DNA from: Euperipatoides rowelli
Lineage: Eukaryota; Onychophora; Udeonychophora; Euonychophora; Peripatopsidae
Assembly (NCBI GenBank): GCA_003024985.2
Contig: PXIH01S0011340.1
Direction: 5' to 3' (one strand)
Length of the DNA: 10,154 nucleotides
Below are positions 1 to 8,129 of the stretch, in pieces; position 1 is the stretch's first letter; each line of letters opens with the position of its first letter. The notes under the pieces are model-generated. The model was not told where the DNA came from and did no database searches. It saw nothing but the letters and a program-made list of their open reading frames with translations. A program made the translations under genes and the position numbers.

Positions 1-794
1 AAGTTAGAATAGAACTAGAAAGGAAAAACGAAAATAAATGGTGAATAAAATGAACGAGAAAAAGAAAAGAAAGAAGAAAAAGCATAAAAGGAAAACAAGA
101 GCAAGTCTAAAAATTAAAATTAAAAATAAATAATGATGATTTGGATTATATTAATAAAGTGGTAATAGTCTTAGGAGTAATAGTGTAGGCTGCACTAAAA
201 TGTCAGCAATTTTCTTCCAATTTTGTGGTCTACACATATGAGATGTTTTTCGGAGTGTTGTCAGAAATAAATTATTACAAATATTTTTGTCAACAATTCC
301 TCAAAGTAGCCCATATATTTGTTTTTATTTTTTATTTTATTTTAATTCTTTGACATTTACTTGAGTTAAAGATTTTTCTTTCTGCATAGTCTAGTTGACT
401 TAAAATACCTTGATATATTCCTTGTTAAAATATTACTCTTAAAAAACACTTTAGTTTTCACCACCAGGGGTCAAACTAAGATCTTGTGATTTATCAGAAC
501 TTCTGGTTTTCTAAAATCCAGAGCTGTACATGCACACAGCTGTCCCTCCAGGATGGCCCATATATTTATCTCACAAAATGTTTTTAGACATTTTTTTTTT
601 TTTAAATCACACCGCACATTTCTATTTTACTGCTAGATATACTGATTACACCCTTAGATAAACCAGTGTCATTGAAAAATCATGTAAAATTCCCTAAACA
701 TCATATTCACCCTTTCTGAAATGAAAAATTTCATTTTTCTAAACCGTTTTAATTATTGATTTAATAAATTGTTTCCAAAGTATTTCCAAAATAA
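1..794. other. AT-rich non-coding sequence, no gene seen
   Basis: No protein-like reading frame, RNA gene or clear mobile element is visible. The first 130 bases are purine-rich on the plus strand. A T-run of about 13 bases lies near 590-602. The 12-mer GCCCATATATTT occurs twice, at 309-320 and 556-567, which is probably chance in sequence this AT-rich. Confidence 0.6.
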
Positions 795-807
795 AAAACA
801 TCATACG
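795..807. repeat. Left target-site duplication of SINE 1
   Basis: AAAACATCATACG is repeated exactly at 1213-1225. The two copies bracket a tRNA-derived element, which is the signature of target-primed integration by LINE machinery. The A-rich start of the duplication fits the usual preference for TTTT/A-type nick sites. Confidence 0.9.
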
Positions 808-819
808 GTACAGCTCCGG

Positions 820-885
820 TGGTCCAGCGGTCTGAGTTATTGCGGTAACCGGAGCTAGTGCATATAAGGGGATCGCGTTCGCTCC
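820..885 (+). promoter_or_regulatory. Internal Pol III promoter of SINE 1 (A and B boxes)
   Basis: The A box TGGTCCAGCGG (820-830) fits TRGYNNANNNG. The B box GTTCGCTCC (877-885) is close to GWTCRANNC, with C in place of the expected A. Their start-to-start distance of 57 bp is in the usual tRNA range, so RNA polymerase III would be expected to transcribe rightward from about 808. Confidence 0.75.
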
Positions 886-1168
886 CTGGGTGCCCCCGGT
901 GCCGAGGGATAACAGAATTTTCTTTCGTAGTCTTATGGAACCGGGGAATTCTTCTCTTTCTAGTGTACTATCTGAACGATTTTTCAAGATAGAATTGGAC
1001 TTATGGTGTGACATGGACTGAACGTTGACTAAGCACAATCAATATCAGCGCTGTTGTATCCTGTTTCAACAGCTTGTAATTGTACATAATTTGTAAATAG
1101 AATAAAAAAATGTAAATATGATTTAATAAATACTAAAAAATAGATTGGCCTCAGGCGTTCGGCGGGCA

Positions 1169-1202
1169 GAACACACCCCATGGGGGTGTTCATATTTTTT
1201 TT
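1169..1202 (+). terminator. 3' hairpin plus T-run of SINE 1, candidate Pol III terminator
   Basis: GAACACACCCC (1169-1179) pairs with GGGGGTGTTC (1182-1191), giving a stem of about 10 bp with one bulged base and a tiny AT loop. Three bases later comes a T8 run (1195-1202), directly followed by A9 (1203-1211). A run of four or more Ts is the standard Pol III terminator. The hairpin may also serve as the end structure read by the partner reverse transcriptase. Both roles are inferred. Confidence 0.6.
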
Positions 1203-1212
1203 AAAAAAAAAC

Positions 1213-1225
1213 AAAACATCATACG
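1213..1225. repeat. Right target-site duplication of SINE 1
   Basis: Exact copy of the 13 bases at 795-807, directly after the A9C end of the element. The next base differs (A here, G after the left copy), which sets the boundary of the duplication. Confidence 0.9.
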
Positions 1226-1412
1226 ATTTCAGAAATTTTTTACAAACTAAATAAACAATATGGAGTTATATTTAAAAAAAAGCTATAGACATAGTTTATT
1301 TGAACAACAATCATTACCATAAATAAATGGCATTTTGATACATCCTTGGCACAGAGTTAGCCTACAAGGTTTATATTATGCAAAAAAAATGTCCTTGACA
1401 GCATACTGATTA

Positions 1413-1430
1413 AAATAAATAAATAAAGTG
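1413..1430. repeat. Short AAAT repeat and possible left target site of SINE 2
   Basis: Four-base AAAT-type repeats run up to AAAGTG just before the SINE 2 head. AAAGTG recurs at the end of the A-run on the other side (1863-1868). This is a candidate 6-bp target-site duplication, blurred by the A tail, and much weaker than that of SINE 1. Confidence 0.35.
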
Positions 1431-1520
1431 CCAAGAGGCAGTGGCGCAGTAGGTTGAGGGCCAAGGGGCAGTGGCGCAGTAGGTTGAGGGCCAAGGGGCA
1501 GTGACGCAGTGGGTTGAGCT
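1431..1520 (+). repeat. Three tandem 30-bp copies of the SINE 2 head
   Basis: Units begin at 1431, 1461 and 1491, each starting CCAAG(A/G)GGCAGTG. Units 1 and 2 differ by one base. Unit 3 differs from unit 2 by A for G in the TGACGC part and G for A in GGGTTG, and it leads into the rest of the tRNA-like region. Each unit contains one A-box match (1442-1453, 1472-1483, 1502-1513). Confidence 0.95.
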
Positions 1521-1578
1521 GCGCTGCTTCGTATTCTTGGTATAACCCTAGCTAGCGACCAGGGTTCACGGTTTGAGC
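1442..1578 (+). promoter_or_regulatory. Internal Pol III promoter of SINE 2, with three A boxes
   Basis: Two TGGCGCAGTAGG matches and one TGACGCAGTGGG fit TRGYNNANNNGG. The third A box starts 68 bp before the better of two B-box-like motifs (about 1570-1578), which is within the range seen for tRNAs with a long variable arm. The other two A boxes are 30 and 60 bp further upstream and may be redundant or give alternative start sites. Confidence 0.6.
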
Positions 1579-1868
1579 TGTCCGGCATCGCTTTCAATCT
1601 GTCTTTCTTTCTGGAAGATAGAAATAAACGAAGTGCTTTCAACCCAGTAGTTCTTATCTTTCAAAGTTATGTTCCACAGGTTGCGTAATGCAACAAAGTT
1701 ACATGACATGTAGATATGATATCGTCTGAACTACCAGTTGTAAAATAGCGGGCAGTCAGTATTGAAAATCATAGATACTGTAAATAGTGTAAATATGAAA
1801 ATAGTCTCTTAAATACGATTTGCCTTAGCCGCCAGGCGAAGAAAAAGCAAAAAAAAAAAAAAAAAGTG

Positions 1869-3109
1869 TATTTAATTTTTAAAATTAAATGTTTTTAGTG
1901 ACGATGTTAAGTCGTTACCCCTTTGATGATGATTAAGTAATGCAGAATGTGGTCATACTTAAAAACTTATTAAACATGGGCCAACACTTGTCATAATACT
2001 TACATTGTCATATGAACAAATAATGATTTATGTCTTGCTGCAAATTAACTCATTGATTATAAACATTCAGATATAATTAAGTGAGATTAAGAGATCATCT
2101 AAGCTTATTGACATCATGTTATCAAACATGTTCTTTTCAAACACAATGAATTATTGGCTTTGGATTTTTGTTAGATAGTTATGCTTTGTAAAAATAAGTT
2201 GGAAACTCTGATATAAAGAAATCCCAGGACTCTGAAAGGTCTTACCATTAATATATTTCTGTATGGAACAGGCAAGGTATATGTTTCAAAATTAATGGCT
2301 TTATCACAGTAGAAAATTTAATATACATTTAGACTATAATAATAATATTCATATTAGTAGATAAAATGATTATTCCTACTGAATAATGTTTACTTTTTAA
2401 TGTTAATTGCTCTTTAAAATGAATTATCACACAAATTAATTAATAAGCTACTTAAAATGAGTCAAGCCAGAGTAAATATAACAACCAGTTGATGCAATAC
2501 TAACTTTTATTCTTTTATTGATTTAAACCAATTTGCTTCCATCCCAGATGTTTCTGATTTCTCACTTATTTTACAACAATGCTTTTGCTTTGTCTCAATA
2601 AAAAAAGAGGAAGAGAGCTCAGGCAGCACCCTCTATAATAAAGGTCTATGCATAAGAATTCACAATATCTGTGACTTGGATTTTGTAAGCCATGGACAGC
2701 TGCCAAGTCACTTACTGTATGTGTAACTACGTAATGAGAATTTTACCCCATTTGTTCCTTATTAAGGATGGTATATAAAAGTCACTGGCTAGTAAAATAA
2801 TGTGGAAGTGGTGGGAACTAACATTTCTCACACATGTCAAGTTATGAAATTATTTTCAAGGAGTAATAAATTGTTGTACCCCCCCCCCCACACACACACA
2901 CACAGTCCAAGGGTGGACCCCAATTAGGATTTAATAATATTTTTGCAGACTTAGTCTTACAAAAAAAAAAATGTTTTTTACAGTATTAACTCAATGTAAT
3001 AATGATGAAAATACTTTTAATTAGTTACTAAACAAGGTCATGAAATTTATTAAAAAAAAAAAATCAGGTTAGATTTATAGTACCATAGAACATTATTTAA
3101 CACACTCTG
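1869..3109. other. AT-rich non-coding sequence with a microsatellite
   Basis: I see no coding frame, RNA gene or recognisable transposon here. A TATA-box-like TATATAAAAG sits at about 2772-2781 on the plus strand, but no gene follows it. A 9-bp inverted repeat (GTGACTTGG at 2671-2679, CCAAGTCAC at 2703-2711) is within what chance would give. Several A-runs of 10-13 bases lie between 2960 and 3065. Confidence 0.6.
2879..2904. repeat. C11 followed by (AC)n microsatellite
   Basis: Eleven consecutive Cs are followed by about seven and a half AC units. It is a simple compound microsatellite, likely length-polymorphic and prone to sequencing error. Confidence 0.95.
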
Positions 3110-3375
3110 TTAAATAGTGTGTTGCTGGTTGCCTACCACTGGGGCTATTTTAGCTTTTTGCATGAGTTCTTTTGAGGGCTCAAATTTATAGCATTGCTCT
3201 GCATTCACCAATTTAATTTATTGTAAAAGTGATGCTAATGTTCCATCAACTTTTAAAGAACTTCTGAAAGGGGTTTTGTTTTTCCTAATCATGGAGAAAA
3301 TTCTCTCTTCTCCAGCATTAGAATTTATTCTCTTAATAATAATAAAAATATGATTAAATAAAATAGCAAACCTTC
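3110..3375 (-). pseudogene. Degenerate C-terminal dimerisation segment of a hAT-like transposase
   Basis: The frame reads NSNAGEERIF (3325-3296), then SMIRKNKTPFRSSL, DGTLASLL and, past an in-frame TAA at 3218-3220, CYKFEPSKELMQKAK, ending at TAA 3110-3112. From memory of the family, the order SNA..ER.FS, RKNKT.FR..L..DGTL and then CYKFEPS..L...AK is typical of the C-terminal hAT dimerisation region, where transposase monomers pair. The catalytic DDE part and any N-terminal zinc finger are not recognisable here. The segment starts just after a good acceptor-like sequence (pyrimidine-rich tract ending CATTTTAG, AG at 3377-3376), so it may be an exon of a transposase or of a transposase-derived host gene. 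The in-frame stop and lack of an upstream body indicate a pseudogene. The domain call is from pattern memory, without a search. Confidence 0.65.
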
Positions 3376-3833
3376 CTAAAATGAAAACAATGGGAGATTT
3401 TTTTACAAATGTGTGATGTCGTGAGATTTTGTCTGAATATGTGTCACGCAGAATGTGTGACACTTGATAGGTATGTATTCTTGAGTTATTGAAAATAGTT
3501 TATTGTGAATTGCAGGACATCTATATACAAATAAATTAATTAACACACATGGTTTATTATTGATATTTATCATCAAGTGATAATACATGAATGAGAGTAA
3601 AGTACAATGGGGTTATTTTGAAGGAGTGATGCCTTTAATGAGGATTTCCGAGGAGAAGAAGCAATGATTACAAAAGTAGGATACCAGAACTGAAAGGGGT
3701 TTATTAAAGTGATGGAGATTTAAATTCCTGGAGATAATTCAATAAAAAGTATAGTATATTCTTTCTTTTGGTAGTCTTATTCTGTACAATTATGGATATG
3801 AATGATAAATTAAATTGCTGTGAGAATGTCATA
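3376..3833. other. No gene recognised between the hAT-like fragment and the upstream remnant
   Basis: On the minus strand this would be intron or missing body of the transposase. Open frames here are short and show no family motif. Just downstream on the minus strand (3382-3397) is a T-rich tract leading to the acceptor-like AG at 3377-3376. Confidence 0.5.
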
Positions 3834-4421
3834 TTAGGTTTTGAGGCTTTTGTCAACTTTTTGGGTTTGTACTTGTATATCCTTATTGTTTGAAGGAGGT
3901 TTTGAATCACTCTCAAATCTTAGGGTACCACTCAAATCAATTGGTCTTTCCAGGACTACAGAGGACCTTTTAATAGGGAGGGGGGGGGGAGACTGTTACT
4001 TCTTACTTTATAAATCTTTTTAGTTGAAATAACTTTATTTAGGCAACATTTCTTGATAGTTTTAGTTTTTGTATTATGAGGTAAGGGATTTTTGCAATTT
4101 TTTTATAAAGCTAATTTTGGCTTTGCTAATGTTTGACCAGGTTCAATAGATGAAGATAGAGAAGAGCCCATGGTATTTTGACTAGGACTATCAAGGTGAG
4201 ATTGACCATCCTTGAGTGATGTAGAAGTATATTGCAGAGGGAAACGAAGCCTCACTAGCTATTGATGAATCAGAAACTTGGTCATTGAGTTGACAAGACA
4301 AGCCAAGGTATCTAATAGGTTTCCAATTGATTGATGTTGAGGTTTCTATGAGAGAGGAATTTATATCCATTGATTTATTTAGGCTTGAAGCATATTTAGC
4401 TAAGTTAGCATCTTCCTGCAT
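3834..4421 (-). pseudogene. Unrecognised frameshifted coding-like remnant
   Basis: I do not recognise the protein. From an ATG at 4421 the minus strand reads a Ser/Asn-rich frame (MQEDANLAKYASSLNK at its start). After an apparent shift near a TTTCCC stretch (about 4235) the reading continues as a second Ser/Gln/Pro-rich frame through about 4100. Then come a stop, a lysine-rich stretch, another shift at the C10 run (3980-3989 as Gs on the plus strand), and a further 50-codon frame ending at TAA 3834-3836. Chained this way it resembles a disordered linker region. It lies upstream of, and on the same strand as, the hAT-like fragment and might be its N-terminal part. A long run of chance frames is the alternative. 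Confidence is low. Confidence 0.25.
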
Positions 4422-5888
4422 TTTTTTGTAATATCAGAGCACAGTCTTTATTGCTGGGAGCCAATTGGAAAGCAATGACTGGAGGCCACAATATAAATAG
4501 CAAAATTTTTATGGACAATGGAAGATTAGGTGTTTCATACTCTCATGCCTAAAAACAAATTCTAGGCCTATTATCTATATGTAAATAGATTTTTAAATCT
4601 AGAATTGTAAGATTAGGCTTCAAATAATAATGCTACTTGGCCTGTCATCAATTTTTGCCATTAGGTTTTGTTCAGAAGGCCCGTGAAGAAAGAAGTGGTT
4701 GTTCCCCATTGGTCCAATAATAGAGGTAAGTATTCCGTTAAAACCACTGAAAACTTTATCAATAGTAATATTGACTGTCCTATTTTTGGATTCTTGAGGT
4801 CAAGGATCTATTTAGTGATTAATAACCTCTGTAAATATTGTAAATCTAGTAATAAATTAATTTTTTTAAAAAACATAATATTTTACATTTTTTCAAAGAG
4901 TTTGCACATTTAAGGCTAACAATCTCTTCTGTATAGATTTTCTGCTAGTAAAATTATATTCCTATTATTAACATTTTTTAATACTTTAAAATAATTTATA
5001 TTCATATACTATAGTTCTGTATGTCTGATCTTACTTAATATTAAACGGCACATGTAAGCTAAATTAAAAACAAAGTTAGCCTTGCAACCTTTTTTTTCCC
5101 ATGATGAATTTGAAATTAAATTGTGTTATACAAGAGATAAGAATATTTTATGTGGAATTGGTTTTTCTTTCCTGTTAAATTCATTTAAATGAAAAGAATG
5201 GAATATTCAAATTATTTGTAGATTAAAAAGGCATTTTCAAAAAAATATTCAATATGTTTTACCATTCCAGCTAAGAATGCATTTAAAATTTCTCTTTGGG
5301 GAATTTCAAACAAAATTCCTTTTATCACCAAGTGCAATATTTTTAATAATCAATGTTATCATTCTGTGACTTAGCTACACAATTATTTCATTATACATGA
5401 TAATGAAAACATAATCCAGTAAACTGTTAATTATTAAAAATGTGTTCAAGTCTTTTTTCTGAAAAGCATTTTAAAGTAGAAAGACAAAAATAAAATATGA
5501 GTTTAAATAAGGGTTAACAGAAATGCAACTAAAATATTTATATATCTTTTTATTAAATATAAATAAGCTTCTGCTCATCTTCTTGAAAGAGGGACTTGTA
5601 CAGAGGCAAATAAAATCATCAAAAGGCTAGGAACTTTAAAAGTAAATTCATAAACTAAAATTTGAGTTATATTATTAATAGATAGAGAAGATAGAGAAAT
5701 GTAAAATAAATATATATATTTTTTTATATTTTTATCAAAATTGAAAATATAGTAAATAAAATTCTCACACATTTCTTTGATGTGAGAACCACGATATTAT
5801 ACAAGCTTTATTGCTAATTACATGATCTTTTAGAACATTTTATCCATTGATCATTACGGAACGTCACTCACTTTATATAGCAAAACAA
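4422..5888. other. AT-rich non-coding sequence, no gene seen
   Basis: Only short frames without family features occur, for example about 59 open codons on the minus strand (4798-4620) and about 80 on the plus strand (4668-4913). An acceptor-like TTTGTTTTTAG lies on the minus strand near 4539-4549. An 8-bp inverted repeat, TTCTCACA/TGTGAGAA (5762-5769 and 5781-5788), and an AATAAA on the minus strand (5812-5807) lie just beyond the LINE and could belong to its 3' end if that end is further left than I place it. Confidence 0.5.
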
Positions 5889-5898
5889 TTTTTTTTTT
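5889..5898 (-). other. A10 run, proposed poly(A) end of the LINE
   Basis: On the minus strand ten As start 17 nt after the ORF2 stop codon. An A tail ending the element here would leave a very short 3' UTR. An internal A-run in a longer 3' UTR is the alternative, since AATAAA occurs 77 bp further on (5812-5807). Confidence 0.4.
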
Positions 5899-5915
5899 AA
5901 TATTACAACTTTTAC

Positions 5916-6866
5916 TTAGTCCCCAAATATTGACATTATTGCAAGATCCCAGTTTTTATAGAATTTATGACCCACCAGTCTGAATACATCCTTTAAATAA
6001 ATGTTTTTGACTTCATGAATAATGTTATGTATAGCTTCTATAATTGATACTCTCTGAAATTCTACATTACATCTGGCCTTCCAAATATTAAAAAATAATG
6101 TTGTAATCAACTTTATTACTTTTCTAGGCATCATATTTAATTTTTTTGTTTTTGATGCTATTTTCTATAGAATACTTCTTACTTATTTCATTAAACACCT
6201 TGATTCTAATTTCTTCTGTTTTGTTACAACTCCAAAACAGATGTACATTGGATTCAGACTCTCCACACAAAAAAGGACAATCTGTATTATTAACAGTTCT
6301 ATATCCAAAACCAGCCAATCTATCCACAGTTGGTAAAATATTCAGCATATATTTAATTATGAAATTTTGATAATTTCCTGTCACATAAAGCTTCTTGATA
6401 TACTTTAAGTTAATATTTTTGATTTTATAGTTAATAAATTCATTCTCTATATTATATAGCCTAATGATTTTTTATAATTTCTATATAGCACTTTTCCTTC
6501 ATCTTTAATAAGCTGGGATACTGTATTATGATTATTAACCCACTGTTTAAAGACTGGATCTTGTATATATTTTTTCATTTCATACAATTTGTGGTATTTT
6601 GGCTGTTCTATAATATTTTTTTTGAAAAAATTAAACATTATCGTTTTATTTAGAACTCCAATATCTATTAAGCCTAGACCTCCTTTTGTGACAAGTAATT
6701 TGGTTTTATACACTCCCATGCATTTAAATTTCCCAAATATGAAATTCTGAATCATTTTACTATAATCATTTTTGAATCTTTGTAAAACTGAAACATAAGG
6801 GAAATAATAACAAAATTTAGTGGTGGCTAACATATTGACTAGCCTAACTTTGTCAAACAATCCCAA
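5916..6866 (-). other. C-terminal part of ORF2 with zinc-knuckle (zf-RVT-like) motif
   Basis: Three pieces in shifting frames follow the RT. The first, from about 6866 to 6447, contains LFDKVRLVNMLATTK and GGLGLIDIGVLNK, typical of the post-RT region. The second (6384-6124) contains the zinc motif: Cys at 6279, Cys at about 6267, His at 6243 and Cys at 6228, as DCPFLCGESESNVHLFWSC. The usual form has C-x2-C, whereas this copy has C-x3-C, which may be a codon insertion or a family variant. The third (6134-5916) contains IWKARCN, the usual short block before the C-terminus. This region helps bind element RNA in related LINEs. Confidence 0.85.
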
Positions 6867-7620
6867 ATTGAATTTTTGTACCCTTCCAATTGTTTATCAA
6901 TACCTTCCAACTTAGTTTGTAACTCGTCATACTGTAAATTTTTTCCATCAGACAAAGGAAATTTAATTCCTAATATCTTCCCATGTGTTCCACTTAGGTT
7001 CTTGTACTTTAGGATTTTTTTTTCTCTTACATTCCATACGTATGATTTATCAAAGTTTGTATTGGAACCAGTTATTGACACAAATTCTTGCAATATTTGA
7101 TAAACTTGGTTTAGTTGATCTCTTCCAGTTACACAAATTGTAACATCATCTATGTAGGATATTACCTTAACATTGAGAATCTTTCCATATATCCATACTT
7201 CTTTGATAAAAATCATATGTAAAAGTAGAATAGCTTGGGCTATTGTTTTATTTTTAATCCCATAAATAGCATCAGATAACATATTTTCAAGTTTATGAGT
7301 TATTCTATTTAATAACATCTTTTCGATGATTTTGGTATCGCAATTCGATAGTGCTATGGATCTATACATGTCTAGTTTTGTGGTATATTTACCTTCAGAC
7401 AATTTTTTAGGAATCATTTTAACAAATGACGTAAACAACGATGCAAATACTTAATTATTATATGTGTGTTTTAGTAAGGAATTACAACTTTCCAAAAATA
7501 TATCAATTACTTTTTGTTTTAAGAAATTTGTATACATTATAACTTAAGCCATCAGGTCCTGGGGCAGTATTTTCCTTCCAGCTTTTAGCACAGTATCAAG
7601 CTCTTCTCTGGAAAATGACA
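6867..7620 (-). other. Reverse transcriptase domain of ORF2, lacking motifs A and B
   Basis: APGPDG (7565-7548), typical of the RT N-terminal region in LINEs, is read in a frame shifted from the upstream FSREELDTVLK. Another shift leads to FVKMIPKK and YRSIALSNCDTKIIEKMLLNRI (from about 7366), then YGIKNKTIAQAILLLH. The next recognisable block is IKEVWIYGK followed at once by the catalytic YIDD (7156-7145). The expected motif A (an F.KAFD-type block with the first catalytic Asp) and motif B (RQG.PLSP-type) are absent. The thumb-like region runs to about 6867. The polymerase cannot be functional without the motif A aspartate. Confidence 0.88.
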
Positions 7621-8111
7621 TTTCAAAAGAAGAGGAATTATTGGATATTATTTCTTTTTTTGGATTTTTTTGTTTAAAGAATTTATATTCCATCTTTTTA
7701 CCAAAATTTTCAAATTCTCGAATATTATTTTTATTTGCAAATTTGAATTTTTTATCATTAATAAACTCGCTTTGTGCTATTCTGACTATATCTAAATTTG
7801 CAGTATAGACCATATCATTATGTTTAATGGAATGCACATTCGCTCCTTTTACCTTTTTATTTAAAATACAAATTATAGACCACTTTGGAGAATTAGCTGT
7901 CAAGATGTTATTATCATTACACTTATTAATAAAATGTTTCGTTTGTATACTTTGCAAATTCTCCATCCTGATTTTCAGATCAGTTATTACAATCAAATTA
8001 GGCTTAACAACACTTATTTGCAAATCAATTAATTGATTAATATTTTTAATTTTTTTTTCAATCATGGTTTTATTCTTTAAGGTTTCAGTAACCCCTAATT
8101 TATAGATTTTC
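7621..8111 (-). other. ORF2 linker between endonuclease and RT
   Basis: Lysine- and asparagine-rich helical-looking sequence, open from about 8111 through the internal Met at 8065 (KIKNINQLIDLQ) to the RT entry. In LINE ORF2 proteins this region joins the nuclease to the polymerase. It includes NSPKWSIICILNKK, which matches the position of the conserved block preceding the RT fingers. No lesion is visible within it. Confidence 0.7.
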
Positions 8112-8129
8112 TCTTTGGAGAGTTGCTAC

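Larger units (their letters stand above)
808..1212 (+). mobile_element. SINE 1: complete tRNA-derived SINE
   Basis: This 405-bp insertion is bounded by perfect 13-bp target-site duplications and is far more GC-rich than its surroundings in its first 110 bp and last 50 bp. The head resembles a tRNA, with an A-box match TGGTCCAGCGG at 820-830 and a B-box-like GTTCGCTCC at 877-885, spaced as in a tRNA gene. A central body of about 200 bp follows, then an AT-rich stretch with TGTAAATA repeats (about 1092-1135), then a GC-rich 3' module (about 1143-1166), a hairpin (1169-1191), T8 and A9. SINEs of this kind encode no protein and are mobilised by a partner LINE. I cannot name the family. Molluscan SINEs of the V-SINE type, such as RUDI, are a reasonable comparison. 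The perfect duplications suggest a fairly young insertion. Confidence 0.9.
1431..1865 (+). mobile_element. SINE 2: tRNA-derived SINE with triplicated head
   Basis: This element of about 435 bp has a tRNA-like head, a body of about 270 bp, a 3' module and an A17 tail (1849-1865). The proximal A box is TGACGCAGTGGG at 1502-1513. A B-box-like segment lies at about 1563-1578 (GGTTCACGG followed by GTTTGAGC). Near the 3' end, TGTAAATAGTGTAAATATGA (1780-1799) and GATTTGCCTTAGCCGCCAGG (1818-1837) resemble the corresponding parts of SINE 1, so the two elements may use the same LINE machinery. The start is uncertain because the head is tandemly repeated. The family is not identified. There is no resemblance between this tail and the visible 3' part of the LINE at the right of the window. 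Confidence 0.8.

Noticed and set aside
808-890. Functional tRNA gene.
   Set aside because: A and B boxes are present, but a proper acceptor stem and T-arm pairing do not form, and the sequence continues into a SINE body with its own tail and target-site duplications.
739-1214. Minus-strand open frames across SINE 1.
   Set aside because: They run across SINE sequence and its flanks, with no family motif.
1431-1520. CRISPR-like array.
   Set aside because: Units are directly adjacent with no spacers, and the setting is a SINE in animal-type DNA.
1376-1642. Minus-strand open frame with a repeated QPTAPLPLG peptide over SINE 2.
   Set aside because: It is only the complementary reading of the triplicated tRNA-like head. 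A 30-bp period automatically gives a ten-residue peptide repeat.
2772-2781. TATATAAAAG as a core promoter.
   Set aside because: No coding sequence, exon or initiator follows on the plus strand, and such matches are frequent in AT-rich DNA.
3099-3123. Inverted repeat AACACACT/AGTGTGTT as a transposon end or terminator.
   Set aside because: Eight base pairs with a 9-nt loop is near chance, there is no T-run or partner repeat, and it overlaps the end of the hAT-like frame.
465-3141. CAGGGGTCAAACT (465, plus) and CAGTGGTAGGCAACC (3141, minus) look like hAT terminal inverted repeats about 2.7 kb apart.
   Set aside because: The flanking 8-mers do not match as a target-site duplication, the two ends agree poorly with each other, and the right one lies inside the transposase-like reading frame.
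3841-4023. Plus-strand 60-codon frame.
   Set aside because: It crosses the G10 run, has no recognisable feature, and lies opposite the minus-strand remnant.
5575-5772. Minus-strand 65-codon frame beyond the LINE.
   Set aside because: It is Ile/Tyr/Phe-rich as expected from AT-rich noncoding DNA, and shows no motif.
6146-8036. Plus-strand frames at 6146-6370, 6876-7100 and 7827-8036.
   Set aside because: They are antisense to ORF2 of the LINE and carry no motif of their own.
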